Both the position numbers and the translations under genes were made by a program. A stretch of DNA of 33,637 bases, from assembly GCA_964388435.1 (NCBI GenBank), contig CAYMAH010000006.1:1-33637 (forward strand), given 5' to 3'. The DNA is from DTNV01 sp964388435 (GTDB lineage: Archaea; Micrarchaeota; Micrarchaeia; Norongarragalinales; UBA8480). The notes beneath the pieces were generated by a model. That model had not been told where the DNA came from. It made no database searches and saw only the letters and a list, made by a program, of their open reading frames with translations. Shown one piece after another: positions 33,308 to 33,637 of this stretch (within the stretch, counting starts at the first letter, position 1; each line of letters starts with the position of its first letter).

Positions 33308-33637
33308 CAAACAGTTTGAATCAAGTTGAGCAAAAAAAACTCGGAGAATCTTTCCAAAAAAAAAAACTCGGCGCCAAACTTAGTTGAATAAAATTTTGGA
33401 CTCAACGATAAACCGGGGCGCTTAACTTTAAAAATTCAGTTTGAACAAAAACGTTAAAAAAAGTATCGCGCAATTAAACCAAAAACACTTGCCTACCCCC
33501 CACCCTAAATTAATAAATTAATAATAGACTATTTAACTAAAATAATCAATTAATATTAGAAAAGTTTAAAAAGGATTGCAACCAAACCACCACAATCCAA
33601 GACAAAGACACGCAAACCTTTTTAAGCAAAACATTCA
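33308..33637. other. Terminal intergenic region, probable promoter for a gene beyond the edge
   Basis: No ORF is seen. A-rich runs ending in ACTCGG occur twice (33332-33344 and around 33357-33371). TTTAAAAAGG (33565-33574) and CCTTTTTAAG (33617-33626) form an inverted pair around GGATTG/CAATCC (33573-33578 and 33593-33598). Either box could be a plus-strand or minus-strand TATA element; a plus-strand gene starting just past 33637 is likely. Confidence 0.35.

Noticed and set aside
1..33637. Integrated virus, plasmid or transposon
   Set aside because: No integrase, transposase, capsid, replication initiator or att-like direct repeat was seen; housekeeping genes are interspersed with the envelope genes.

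Overview
The window looks like a chromosomal segment of a small-genome archaeon, probably of the DPANN group; a Diapherotrites- or Micrarchaeota-like lineage is an inference from gene style. The archaeal signs are a replicative-type family B DNA polymerase, a type II methionine aminopeptidase, a DUF424 protein, an intron-containing tRNA-Arg(CCG) with a bulge-helix-bulge-like splice region, TTTAAA-type TATA boxes 29-33 nt ahead of the first start codon of most transcription units, and GGAGGTGAT-type ribosome binding sites only inside operons. There are no insertion sequences, integrases, CRISPR arrays or rRNA genes.

Left part (1-13.5 kb): the end of an ABC-2 exporter permease, a signal-peptide surface protein with repeated CARDB/NEW3-like domains and a dolichyl-phosphate-sugar-synthase-like GT2 form a plus-strand operon. 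The tRNA-Arg, a polytopic membrane protein, an 850-residue Big-domain surface protein, MetAP2, a HAD phosphatase that overlaps the PolB gene, and two secreted or anchored sequon-rich proteins follow on the minus strand. A 45-codon ORF (4245-4382) lies between a TATA-like box and a T-rich tract.

Middle part (13.6-22.6 kb): this is the most unusual stretch. It holds a five-TM protein with an external transthyretin-like domain, a coiled-coil protein, a HerA/VirB4-like protein whose Walker motifs have decayed, a small helical adaptor-like protein, seven consecutive small integral membrane proteins in two minus-strand operons, a PPP-family phosphatase fused to an FHA domain, and a helical-repeat protein with a central Gly/Asn-rich motif. 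My reading, which is inference, is a membrane-associated machine (transport or cell-contact type) with phosphothreonine-based control.

Right part (22.6-33.6 kb): a minus-strand operon led by a TTG-initiated, 2581-residue membrane-anchored surface protein continues into a PsbP-like anchored protein and DUF424. A divergent Pif1-family helicase with a C-terminal WYL domain follows. The last 417 nt hold a T-rich tract and a probable promoter for a gene beyond the edge.

Taken together, the window mixes housekeeping genes (PolB, MetAP, tRNA, Pif1) with a large investment in glycosylated envelope proteins (many N-x-S/T sequons, plus a dolichol-type GT2), as expected for a cell that depends on surface contacts.
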